Assembly (NCBI GenBank): GCA_030512335.1 | Contig: JAULSU010000002.1 | Coordinates: 5,456,001-5,520,000, forward strand | Source of the DNA: Immersiella caudata | Lineage: Eukaryota > Ascomycota > Sordariomycetes > Sordariales > Lasiosphaeriaceae | Reading direction: 5' to 3' | Length of the DNA stretch: 64,000 nucleotides | In this document: one piece after another, positions 34,853-44,408 of the stretch | How the letters are laid out: every line of letters begins with the position of its first letter | Position numbering within the stretch: the stretch's first letter is position 1 | The notes under the pieces: model-generated | The model's database searches: none | Told to the model about the DNA's origin: nothing | What the model saw: the letters and a program-made list of their open reading frames with translations, nothing else | Program-made: the position numbers and the translations under genes

Positions 34853-37809
34853 GGTTGCCGATATCGATGTCGTCGTGCAAACGCGACAGCTGTAGAGAGT
34901 TGCGATCGCTGGGGTGAGGCAATCGATGCGCGGCGAAGATGCTCACTTAACCGGCGCTTAAGGGCGGTCAAATTGCAGGATCAAGGTAAGACGATGCCAA
35001 ATCCCGTCTCCCAGCGCGGGCGTGTTCAACTCGAGGCGGGGTCGATATTCGGCGTTTGATGGAGTTGAAAATAGATCACCCCGCGCGCAAGGCGCTTAAA
35101 GCTCTCTCCTGTGTGGAGCAGCCATGCGAGAGGCCTCGCGAGTCGCTTGCAGGCAGCGACGTCATGATTGGGCCGTAGCAAGGCGGATTGACCCCCGCGA
35201 GCAAACAAATGACGGGCATATAGCAACTTTCTGCTGGCTTGCGACGCGATTCGAAACCCCCGATAACCTTATCGTTTGGTTTCTTCTACGTTTGGGTCCG
35301 GCTCCAGAGATGTGAGAACGGTCCGGGCTCAGGCTGGCACTCCGTCAGCCTCATCAATGTGGATGTCCTCTCTTTGATTGGTGATGGAAATGGATTGGCA
35401 CTGTTTGGCTACTTTTCAACTTCCCTCATATCGTCAACCAGACCCTTTACAACGTAAAATTTTACATGTGGCAATGTACTGAACCTTCTCGGAATATGGC
35501 GGAGAAGCTTTACCCTCTAGATCATGCTCTTACTTCCGTAATAGAGACACTATTCTTTCCGAGAGGCCGTGTGGGAATGCAAGAGATGCATCTCGCACTG
35601 CCCATTCGTACCCCTCGCCTACCTGCAGCATCGCAGGTGCGGATGTCGGCCCCTCCTCACGTGGTTCCTTGCAGCCCTTCGCCGATGGAACTCTATTCTA
35701 CTCGTGCAGTCCATAATATGCGGGCAACTTAAATCGTAAAACGGTCAGATGAGCTTCTTCAGCTGTCTCCAAATAAAGTTATGTAAGTCGTCGGGAAATG
35801 CGTTCTCCTTCGCCCATGGCCGCCCACACTGGTAAGCCAGCAGCGTAGCGTCGATGGTCAGACCAGAAGACACATCAAATATCGCAGCCCAAAAAAGAAA
35901 AGAAAAAGAAAATAGCCAGGAGCCTTGGTCCGTCTCCGGAACAAGATACCGAGCAGTCTCCTTTCAAGTCGCACCTGCATTATCATCACACGACCTAGCG
36001 AAGATCAAGAAAGTCTGCTCACGATGCAGCAAGCCGTTTTCGTGTTTCAACGCCAATCACCACCCGCTCTGGGTTATCTTGGTTCATGCTGTATCTGCAC
36101 CGACAACTAGGGCCTGGTCACCGCGTGAGAGCACACCAGCAAGGCATCTGCCCATATCAGGCCGAGTCGACGGATTCTTCGGAAGACGGGCGGCAGCGAT
36201 GGTGCTGGATCTCGTCTGATCGCCCGCTGTCAGTTGTGACATGTCGACGGATATCGGGACTGCGGCCGGGTCGAATCAAACGGCACGGCTGCCAAAACCG
36301 ACTGGATGCAGCAAAGTCCCGAATTGGCGGTGACCAGCAACTACCATCTGGCCAATGTAGGAGGGGACGCAATGGTGGTCTGTCACTTGTTCCACCTGGT
36401 TGGTCGTGGTGACGACGAAATGGCGACATCCTATCATTCTGCCCTCCCCTCCCATAGATGCACTTGTTTCCCATCTGAGGTAAGCGGTCCGCACAGGGAG
36501 CCACCGTTTAGCGTCGGAGTCCCAAGGAACCGAGAGACGGGCACGGCAATCCGATCGAGGGTTTCCAGCCCGGCAAGGGGCCTGTCTGGGCACCCACATT
36601 GCACGCACCGAGCGCCCTGACAGTGGTCAGCCAACAGGACGGCTTGCCGCATCGAAGCCGAGCGGCAGATGTTCGTAAAATAACAACAAACTTCGACGGT
36701 AGCTCATCATCCGCTTGACAAGAAGATGATGGCATTCTGAACGGCAGGCGGAAGCCCGGATGAGGAATCGAGGCCCGACAGGGCATCACCGAGCCCACCA
36801 AGCCATGTCTCATCAGTCGTCCACCGCTCACATTCCGCGTGTTGGTGTTGCACCACAGGATTGGAGGCAGTCCTCGGGCCAAATTCCCGCGCCTGCGATA
36901 GGTCAGCGGTGGAAAAGCCGTCCCGTAAACCTGCCGCCAGGGCCGCCTTCATGGCTGCCGACCTCGGCAAGCACGCTTTTCCCCCTCATGAGACGCCCTA
37001 GATGACCGGATGCAACAGAGACAGATCGCTGGAAATGAAATATATAGGCAAAACGTGCAGCGGCAGGGTCAGAAGACTGCCCGACGAGATGCCGGCGTGC
37101 CGAGGGAACTCTCCCAGCCCAGCCCAAGGCGCCGTTTCCAGCAACCCGAGAAAGCAAAGAAGAAACGAAGGGCTGCTGGCTGGCGATCTGGGCGTTAAGA
37201 ACCTGGGGGAGTTGTTTGGGGCAGCAGCGGGGATGGTTCCCATCCTGTCTGGGTCTCTCGCGACAAAAAAAAACACCCAGCTGTCTGGGAGAAGGGACTT
37301 GTCTGCCAAATTAACCAAAAGCAGCTCAACTCAAAAAAAGGAAAAGCAATTGATGCTGTCTTTGATGGAGGGATAATAGATAGTATCTATACGCGCTCGA
37401 ATGCTGCGGCAGCTAGCAGAGCCGGCGGGCAAGCTGAAAAGTCAAAAGGAAGCAACGGCAACAAAAAAGTTGTCAAGCCCCATTTTCCTACCCGGGAAAG
37501 GCAAAGCCTAGCCAGCTCGGCCGCCGATGAGCATGGGTCCTGCGACTAGCTCGGGCTGCACCTGCAGGCTGCGAGCCGGGCCTCTTGCGAGTGTCGACTC
37601 GGACGCCACGCCGAACAGTTTCGCACGCTCGGGCACCCAATCCATAGGGCGAGCTGGTGACTAGGCACCGCGATTGGAAAGACGCCCGCCCATCAATACA
37701 AAGTGACTGTTATTCCATCACCTGAGGCGCCTCACCACCACCTACACCTGGAACGTTTTGCCTCCAGCCGTCTCCTGGAACACGGCCACTGCTCCCGCAC
37801 ACCCGCTAT
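34853..37809. other. Long intergenic interval
   Basis: Nearly 3 kb without a supportable gene, between divergent genes. Many overlapping open frames of 60 to 125 codons occur on both strands (for example around 35850-36900 and 37000-37380), but none has convincing composition, a family match or splice structure. I see no tRNA, 5S gene, transposon ends or long repeat. Confidence 0.45.
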
Positions 37810-38983
37810 ATGTCGTTGCTGGTGCCCACCCGAGCTGCACCCATCCTCATCCTCATCCTGTTTGCCTGCAAGCCTGAGCGCCTCTCTTCATGCTGTCAAA
37901 CGGTCTAGCTCAACGCGCCGCAGCTCCGCTGGTTTCCCTCGACGAGAAGAAGATTATTGGTTTTTGAGGTAGACGAAGAGACCGGACAGCGAAGGCCCCC
38001 GATCGCTGCTTCCACTTTTTTCCCAGGAACCCATCCGAACGGGTCGATTGCGTGCCTCCCCTCCCGAGGATTCTTGGGCCGAATCAGAGACGGACTCAAA
38101 GCACGCCGATTGTTCCCTCAGCACACACCACACCCGACCCTTTGGCCCTGTTCGTGGCCCAGCGCTAGGGACTGGCAACATCCGCGCCCGCCCGCCCCTC
38201 GCCGTGCCCAGAGCTCCCGTTCAGCTCCCAGCTCGCCCAGCCCAGTCCGTAACTACCGTAGCCTGCCCGCGGGCCGCACCAGCACCAGCACGAGCACCAA
38301 GCGGCACACACAAGCTCGTCCTCGCAGCGCACAACACCACCGCATCACGACGGAACGGCAACACAACAAGCAACAATAACCACACCCGCCCGTTCCCGCA
38401 ATCCCCACCCGTCGGCAGACCGTGTGAGCGCGGCCAGAAACGTTTTGGCGTCGCATTGGCTCCTGGCAGACGTGCTTCTCGCAAATTCGTGACCGCTCAC
38501 TCGTCCGGCTGCGGACTGTGAAAAGGCGACGACCGGCTACCTGCATCTGCGGTGGGCGCTGTCACACCTCGCGCAAACACCCGCCTCGCTCTGCCCACTA
38601 CCACTGCCCGCCAGTCTTTGCGCCCGCGCCCGTTGCCAGCCTGGCCTCTGTGCGGTTTGGCCCTCCCCAGTCTCTCGAGTCGTCGAATCGCCCGCCCGCT
38701 TGCCCCCCCGAGCTCGAATCACAGCGTGCCCGCCTAGTATTTAGCCCGCCACGCTCGAAAGTCCACGCACAATCAAAAACGCAGAGGTCTCCCTTCCCCC
38801 GTTGCTCGCGTCGCCCGCAGCTTCTGCGGTATCCGTCAGCCGCCTCCTCCAACGTGGAGTCTGTCCCGGGAAGGCCCTGCCTCGCCCTATACTGCCCCTG
38901 CGCGGCGCGGCGCACTCGTCTTCCGGCTCCGGATCTGAGGGTCTCCTCGCGGGACCCCCGCCGCCGTCAAGATAGCTTCCCAA
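37810..38983 (+). promoter_or_regulatory. Probable long AUG-poor 5' leader of the Zn2Cys6 gene
   Basis: Two small upstream frames overlap at 37810-37908 (32 codons) and 37890-37967 (25 codons). After them the plus strand contains no ATG at all from 37893 to 39023. This is about 1.1 kb, far longer than expected by chance, and suggests a scanned 5' leader. No convincing donor/acceptor pair was found for a large intron here. Confidence 0.4.
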
Positions 38984-41818
38984 TTGCGCATCCAATCTAT
39001 CCTCTCCCCTCCCGACCCGTCGGATGCCGACGAGGCTTCAACGGCGTCGGCGACCACAGCCCAGTCCACCCCAAAACGCAAGTTCCAGGACGCATTCGCC
39101 GTCCTCCGTGCGACCGAGCCCCCGACCGAACCTCCCGATCCCTCCGCCGCGCCTTATTCGCACCAATTGTCCGATCGCGTCCCCAACGGCCGCCAGCCGC
39201 TGCCCAATAGCCCGCCGCGCCTCGTCGCCAACGCCGGGTTCCGGGGGCACGGCCTGCCCGCCGACGATGAGAGCAGGCCCCCACCCACCGCCACCATGAT
39301 GGGAGGTAGCCCGGACAGCCCGGGCGGGGCGGAGAACAAGAAGGGCGCGAAGCGCCAACCCCTGCGGTCCAGCATCGCCTGCCAGAGGTGTCGCAAGTCT
39401 AAGATCAAGTGCAACAACACCGGCGGCGATGCGCCCTGCGAGACCTGCATCCGAAATGGCAAGGAGTGCACGTACCCAGAAGTCACCCCGGCGCCGCCGA
39501 AGCGGCCCGAACCGCCAACGGGGATCAAGACGGAGCAAGGTTCGGAACGGAAGCGGCTCCGGAAGCTAGACGACATAGCCAAAATGGACAGCGCCGTCCC
39601 TGCTGCAATCTTTGCCGAGGAGGTTTTGTCGGCGCCTTACCTTTCCGAGACGATATGGTCTCAGATATTCGACATTTACCGCGTTCACTTTGCGACCGAA
39701 CTGCCCTTTCTCCATCTCGCCACGCTCAAAGAGAAGATGAACAGCAAGTTCAGAGCAAAGCAAAACGACACATCACCCGAGATCAACCTCGTTTTGCTGG
39801 GAATTCTGACCCTGACAGCGCGGTTCCACTCGACACTGGTCTCGTATGTCACCACTCCGAGGACGGCTCCGGCTTTGGCAGGGGCCTCCAAATCACGGCC
39901 TACGGGCTCAAGCCAGGACGCATCTGCCGCATCCGAGTACTATGCAGAAGTGCTCACCAAAGCGATTGGCGGCCTGCGAACCAGTATGACGGTTGCTTCT
40001 GTGGAGCGGGTGCAGGCATTTTTGATGCTCGGGTTGTACGAGTGGAGTCAAGCGCGCCCCAAAATTGGTGGAATGGCTGCGTGGATGTATGTCGGTGTCG
40101 CCATCCGTATGGCACAGGCATTAGGGTTGGGAGAGGGGGATAAAGACCAGGAAAAGAACTTCAGGTCTTTGGCTGCGGTCGCGCCAAAAGCGGCTATTAC
40201 GCAGTCGCAGATGATGATTGCGAAAGAAATCCGTAGGCGTACCATGTTCAGCTGTCTGATATTGGACCGGCTCCTGGGTTGCGGAAAGGGGCGCGTGTCG
40301 ACGATCCGCTCTGAGGATCTCCAGATTCAGCTTCCGTGCTCGGAAGTGGCGTTTGACCTTTCAGAAGACGTCTACACGGGCTTTTTGAAGCCAACGGGGG
40401 AGATTAGCCCGAGGATACCGGTCAACGACAGCGTTTTGAGCCGCTTTGTGCGTCTGATCGATATCTGGGGGGAGATATCGAAATGGAGTTTTGCGGGCGG
40501 TCGGTTCACGGAGAGGACTGCTCCTTGGAGTCCGGATTCCACCTTTCATCAGCTGCGGAAGAAGCTCCAAACTTTCTACATGGAACTGCCTGAGCTATTC
40601 CAATGGTCGACAAGCAACTACTACAAGCACGAGAACCACCAAGCCAGCAGCGTGTACGTCTCGATGCACATGCTTGGTGCTGTTTGCAGGATTATGCTCC
40701 ACCGCGAGTACATCCCGTTCATCCCCATCCGCTGCAGCAAACCAGTCGGTCCGCTTGACGAGCCTACCTTCTCGCCCGGGGCCGAGCCTCCTGGGTTCTG
40801 GGACGATAGTGCCGAGGAAATCTTCCACGCGGCTAGGGACATTGTTGATCTGATTGACATCTGCCGAGACAAGCTACCCATGTCAGCGCTGGTGCTTTTC
40901 GCGGTTTGGACAGCTGCGTTTGTGGGCGTATACGCTGTATGTTTCCCGCACATGGACGTCAAGCGGCACATGCTGCCCAGCGAAGAGGAAGACTCTGCAG
41001 AATCGGACATAACCAAGAGCGGCGCAACGGGTGTTACCTACAAGACGCTCAAGCAGATGTCGACGTGGCTCAAGATGGCAGAAACTTATGCCACATACTT
41101 CCGTGACATGGCTAGCTACTACGAAACAGTGAAGCAAGATTACCATAGGCACACAGGCAAGAAGCAGTTCGGTACCGCTGAGGGGCCGAGGCTCAGCGTT
41201 CGTATAGGAGGTGGTGGACTAGAAGAGTGGAAGCAGCAGGGGGGCAAGATCGTCAACAACGGGGAGATATTGGCTTACGAAGACGACGGGCGCAGCTCCT
41301 CGCGCGATAGCACCATGGAACCAGGTTCATCGGTTGGCCCAGAAAACGGATACCACGGAGAACACGCCAAGACACCGAGGTCCACGTCAATGTCCTTCAC
41401 TCCGATCAATACCGGCCATCATCAGCAAGAAGGAGACCATCGGGCCGATGGTCTCCCTAGCGCCAGTGCCGACCATGTGGCAAGCCACTGGCGTTTCGCC
41501 CCGCACCATCCGCACCACCAACAATCGCCGTCACAATCATCATACGCGATGCCTAGTCCGCAAATGGCGCAAACGCCGATAGCACCGGGATCGACCATGG
41601 GAATGGGAGCGATGCCGAATGTACCCATGTACGGCTCAACAAACGAGGTTGTTGAATTTCTCACACAGAATCAGTCCATGCCGTGGTACCTTGCGCCAGG
41701 AGGCATCGACCAATTCGCGCACGGCTCGGAGGATCTGGTACCCGTGGATAACGGAAATGGGTTCTGGGGGTCTATGTTGGAGACAGGAATCGTGCAGCAG
41801 GTTGGGTCGTACTCGTAA
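38984..41818 (+). CDS. Zn2Cys6 fungal transcription factor (start uncertain)
   Basis: Zinc-cluster regulator with an uninterrupted frame to the stop at 41818. The binuclear cluster has pattern CX2CX6CX8CX2CX6C (ACQRCRKSKIKC onward, about 39385-39470) with basic residues before and after. The fungal-specific regulatory domain follows, with typical blocks AAWMYVGVAIRMAQALGLG, EIRRRTMFSCLILDRLL and IQLPCSEVAF. The last 200 residues are His/Gln/Ser-rich. The listed left end marks protein-like sequence (LRIQSILSPPDPSDADEAS), not an ATG: codon 38984 is TTG and the frame is open back to a TGA at 38936. The first in-frame ATG, 39296, has a perfect context (gccaccATGa) and gives 840 residues. The upstream 104 codons still look coding, so there may be an unseen first exon or a non-AUG start. 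Target genes unknown. Confidence 0.85.
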   Translation: MRIQSILSPPDPSDADEASTASATTAQSTPKRKFQDAFAVLRATEPPTEPPDPSAAPYSHQLSDRVPNGRQPLPNSPPRLVANAGFRGHGLPADDESRPPPTATMMGGSPDSPGGAENKKGAKRQPLRSSIACQRCRKSKIKCNNTGGDAPCETCIRNGKECTYPEVTPAPPKRPEPPTGIKTEQGSERKRLRKLDDIAKMDSAVPAAIFAEEVLSAPYLSETIWSQIFDIYRVHFATELPFLHLATLKEKMNSKFRAKQNDTSPEINLVLLGILTLTARFHSTLVSYVTTPRTAPALAGASKSRPTGSSQDASAASEYYAEVLTKAIGGLRTSMTVASVERVQAFLMLGLYEWSQARPKIGGMAAWMYVGVAIRMAQALGLGEGDKDQEKNFRSLAAVAPKAAITQSQMMIAKEIRRRTMFSCLILDRLLGCGKGRVSTIRSEDLQIQLPCSEVAFDLSEDVYTGFLKPTGEISPRIPVNDSVLSRFVRLIDIWGEISKWSFAGGRFTERTAPWSPDSTFHQLRKKLQTFYMELPELFQWSTSNYYKHENHQASSVYVSMHMLGAVCRIMLHREYIPFIPIRCSKPVGPLDEPTFSPGAEPPGFWDDSAEEIFHAARDIVDLIDICRDKLPMSALVLFAVWTAAFVGVYAVCFPHMDVKRHMLPSEEEDSAESDITKSGATGVTYKTLKQMSTWLKMAETYATYFRDMASYYETVKQDYHRHTGKKQFGTAEGPRLSVRIGGGGLEEWKQQGGKIVNNGEILAYEDDGRSSSRDSTMEPGSSVGPENGYHGEHAKTPRSTSMSFTPINTGHHQQEGDHRADGLPSASADHVASHWRFAPHHPHHQQSPSQSSYAMPSPQMAQTPIAPGSTMGMGAMPNVPMYGSTNEVVEFLTQNQSMPWYLAPGGIDQFAHGSEDLVPVDNGNGFWGSMLETGIVQQVGSYS

Positions 41819-42437
41819 TGACCGGTTTCGTTTTGATGTTGTGTTTTGTTGACGAAAAAAACAGGCGTGGGCATTTCCCGGGTGTTGGGGTGTTGAGGTG
41901 TTTTTGATGTTACCCATAATAGGTGTTACCATGGGATGTTGTTGATAAAAGTGACAACGACTGCGCCGCGCGGGAAATGGGAAATGTCAGGGGGTAGGGT
42001 GTTTGTGTGTCTGTCTGCGTACGGATCAAATGCAGTGTCTAAGTGTGTTCCGTGTGTTGTTGTTTTCGTTATTACTACTATTACCCACCTACAGTGCTAG
42101 TGTTCAGTTCAGATATCTTCAGCTAGCTGCTACGCTTGAAGCTGTGTGCAATGCGACCGGATGTTTTGTTGTTGGTTGAACATGTTGCCTTGAGCACTGA
42201 GGTGACTGTCGCTTGTTGCTCGTTGCGGGTGAGGTGAGAGGTAGGTGAGGATACGGAAGTCGGGATGGGAGAGTGCTCGGGGCAGGACTAGACTCATAGA
42301 AGACACCCCGTCGTCCAGGAAGAATGGTGCTCACTTCGACTCTTGATCTCTGATGTTGAGGTTTGGTGTCGTCATGGAGGTTCAAAGCACAGCGCCACAC
42401 CCTCTCCCATCCAGTGCTATCTTATCCCTCTGCCCCC
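41819..42437. other. 3' region of the Zn2Cys6 gene
   Basis: 3' UTR-like sequence with GT-rich stretches. No gene seen. Confidence 0.5.
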
Positions 42438-42443
42438 TTAAAA
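42438..42443 (+). promoter_or_regulatory. TATA-like box of 5S rRNA copy 1
   Basis: TTAAAA at -30 to -25 relative to the 5S start. Filamentous ascomycete 5S genes are known to need a TATA element near -29 in addition to internal control regions. Confidence 0.5.
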
Positions 42444-42467
42444 CCTACAACATCACAGGAGACTGAC

Positions 42468-42586
42468 ACATACGACCATACCCACTGGAGAACTCGGGAT
42501 CCCGTCTGCTCTCCCATAGATAAGCCAGTGAGGGCCAGACCAGTAGTTGGGTCGGTGACGACCAGCGAATCCCTGGTGTTGTATGT
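42468..42586 (+). rRNA. 5S rRNA gene, copy 1
   Basis: A 119-base sequence beginning ACATACGACCATACCC and ending GTTGTATGT before a T run. Its ends pair with each other (ACATAC with GTATGT), forming helix I. The internal block AGTAGTTGGGTCGGTGACGA and the AGCGAATCCC segment match conserved fungal 5S rRNA. It stands alone between protein genes, the dispersed arrangement known from Neurospora and its relatives. It differs from copy 2 at 58326 by five transitions. Confidence 0.95.
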
Positions 42587-42593
42587 TTTTTTT
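42587..42593 (+). terminator. Pol III terminator of 5S copy 1
   Basis: A run of eight T starts at the 5S 3' end (42586-42593), the standard RNA polymerase III stop signal. Confidence 0.8.
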
Positions 42594-43320
42594 GCGGATT
42601 CTTTTTTGTGCATGTTTCCGGGCTTGGCTGCGTTCAGGGGTTGAGGAGGTCGACACCGAGCACCCCCCCCTTTTTTGCTTTTTCACTTAGGTGCTGTCTT
42701 GTCTTGGTTTTATAGCACCGCACGTGGGGAAGCGGAAGGATGAGGAAGGAGTGTGGCTTGGATGAGATGGTCTGGACTGGGATGGGTTGGAAACATGTAG
42801 GTGGCCTCGGGCAGGTACGAGCAAATGCTTAGTTGACGGTACTTCAGGCGTGGGGGTTCAGCTAGATATTTTCATAAGGTCTTCGAGGTAGTCATCTGTG
42901 GGCGCTCTTGTCAGTTTGAAGGCCAAGGAGCAAAACCACGAAGATGACCAGCCTGCCTTTCCATCGTACGCGCTCAAGTCTTTGTATTTAGATCGTATGG
43001 GAATAAATCGTAAAGAATGATTCACGTAAACTCCAAACTTAGACTTGATGCAATCTGCCCTCGAAACAATACCAAACCCCCCTGCCAACTCCGTCCCAAG
43101 CTAGCCGTAATATCGCCGCCCAAACAAGAGCCTCAAATCCAATTTCGTCATCGTCAGTCATAACAACTCTCTTCCAACAAAATGGTTTCCATCCCAAGCG
43201 GTACGCAGCACAACGTCAATCTGTAGGTGGGTATATCCTCCTCCTTGTTCTCCTCGCTAGTCCCCTCTCATGTTTCTTCCTCAACTTACCCCTCTCAAGA
43301 CCCTCTCATTTGTAGGCTCA
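42594..43320. other. Intergenic, possible gene fragments
   Basis: Contains a C/T homopolymer tract near 42661-42680. On the minus strand, an ATG frame of 40 codons (43161-43039, starting MTDDDEIGFEALVW) and an exon-like end (DDYLEDLMKISS, about 42895-42858, preceded by a CTGAC...CACAG acceptor) hint at a small split gene. I could not connect them with good splice phases. Confidence 0.35.
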
Positions 43321-43566
43321 TCACGTTGAACTATTCGACGACGTCCTCGCCAGCCTCGCCATAAAAAACTCAACATCCCGCTTCATGAGTTCCGAGTACT
43401 CCCCCGCTGGTGTCGACTTCGCTGTACCATCTGCAGTGCTAAATATCGAGGACGACGTGGACTGGTTGCTGTATGTGCGGTTGTGTTGGCTTGTCGAGTT
43501 GGAGGTTGATGACGTGAAGTAGGTCTGTTGCAGGTTTGGGTTGTCAGATGAGGTTGGGGAGGACAT
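43321..43566 (-). CDS. Small Ser/Thr-rich hypothetical protein (81 aa)
   Basis: Uninterrupted frame of 82 codons with stop. The first 50 residues are low-complexity Ser/Thr/Asn/Gln (SSPTSSDNPNLQQTYFTSS). The last 30 are ordered and probably helical (GEYSELMKRDVEFFMARLART). This two-part plan, a disordered head and a short conserved amphipathic helix, is common in small fungal proteins, but I cannot name the family. It is divergent from the MFS transporter gene. A splice-like GT-rich leader upstream was not resolved. Confidence 0.5.
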   Translation of the reverse strand: MSSPTSSDNPNLQQTYFTSSTSNSTSQHNRTYSNQSTSSSIFSTADGTAKSTPAGEYSELMKRDVEFFMARLARTSSNSST

Positions 43567-44408
43567 CTTGTCTCCGGCTGTGGGGTGTCAGTCAGTCAGC
43601 GGCAGCAGGAAAGGGGGGTTTGTCCGACTCACATCGCAGTCGAGTCAGTTAAGTTAGGTTCACTCGAAAAGGGGTAATCACAAGTCCAACCAAGCAGACA
43701 CAAAGCCTTCACCAGCTTGACAGAACAGCGACCCAAAAAACAATTCAGGTCCTGCAAATCTCATTTCCAGTCCTCCCAAGACCAACCCAGAACTTATACC
43801 CCTTCGCCAACCACAGACCCCCAACTCCCAACTGATGGCATTGACACCACAGAACTAAGCCTTGCAGAACCCGCGTGGGAGGCCAGCAACGCCATTGGTC
43901 ACCTCCGCCAACCCCATGGGGAGCTCCCCAAACATCCGCTTCTCCCCATTGTCCTCCTCATCTCGTGACCAGCACCTCGGTGATCAAAAGAGTCCAAGAG
44001 CGTGGCCCTGTCTCACCCGAGATGCGGCTCTTGCCGGTGCTTTGCAGTTATCCCCGTGGGTGACATCCACCTCGGACTCAATCCGGATGGGGGTGCCAAG
44101 AACCGATGTCGTATGCTGCCCGTCTACCACTGCATCTGCCGGGAGGTTCCGTGATGGCGCCATCCATTCCACCTAGCATTATTAAGACTAGTGATTACCG
44201 ATCCGGATAGCTCAGATCTGTCAGCTTTTGGGCGGCTCGGAGACCGAGAAATCGGCATCCGAGCATGTCGCTCAAGGGCGTGCATTCCCGGCCCGTTGGA
44301 ATACGCAGGCCAGTTGCATCATTGAACCAAAGGCCCTTATAGCCTCTTCCCCCACGCTAAAATGCTGATTGATTCAAAAATGAGTCTGGAAAAGATCGAA
44401 CAAAAGTC
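43567..44408. other. Divergent promoter interval
   Basis: 842 bases between the small Ser/Thr-rich gene (minus) and the MFS transporter gene (plus). An 83-codon plus-strand frame at 43717-43968 has no protein-like features. No RNA gene seen. Confidence 0.5.

Noticed and set aside
36157..36882. Overlapping minus-strand frames of 72 to 124 codons
   Set aside because: Different frames of the same GC-rich stretch are open together, none with conserved-looking segments or splice sites.
38518..39210. 230-codon plus-strand frame overlapping the transcription factor start
   Set aside because: It starts with GTG, is Pro/Arg/Ser-rich and lies in the ATG-free leader. The overlapping frame that continues into the zinc cluster is the coding one.
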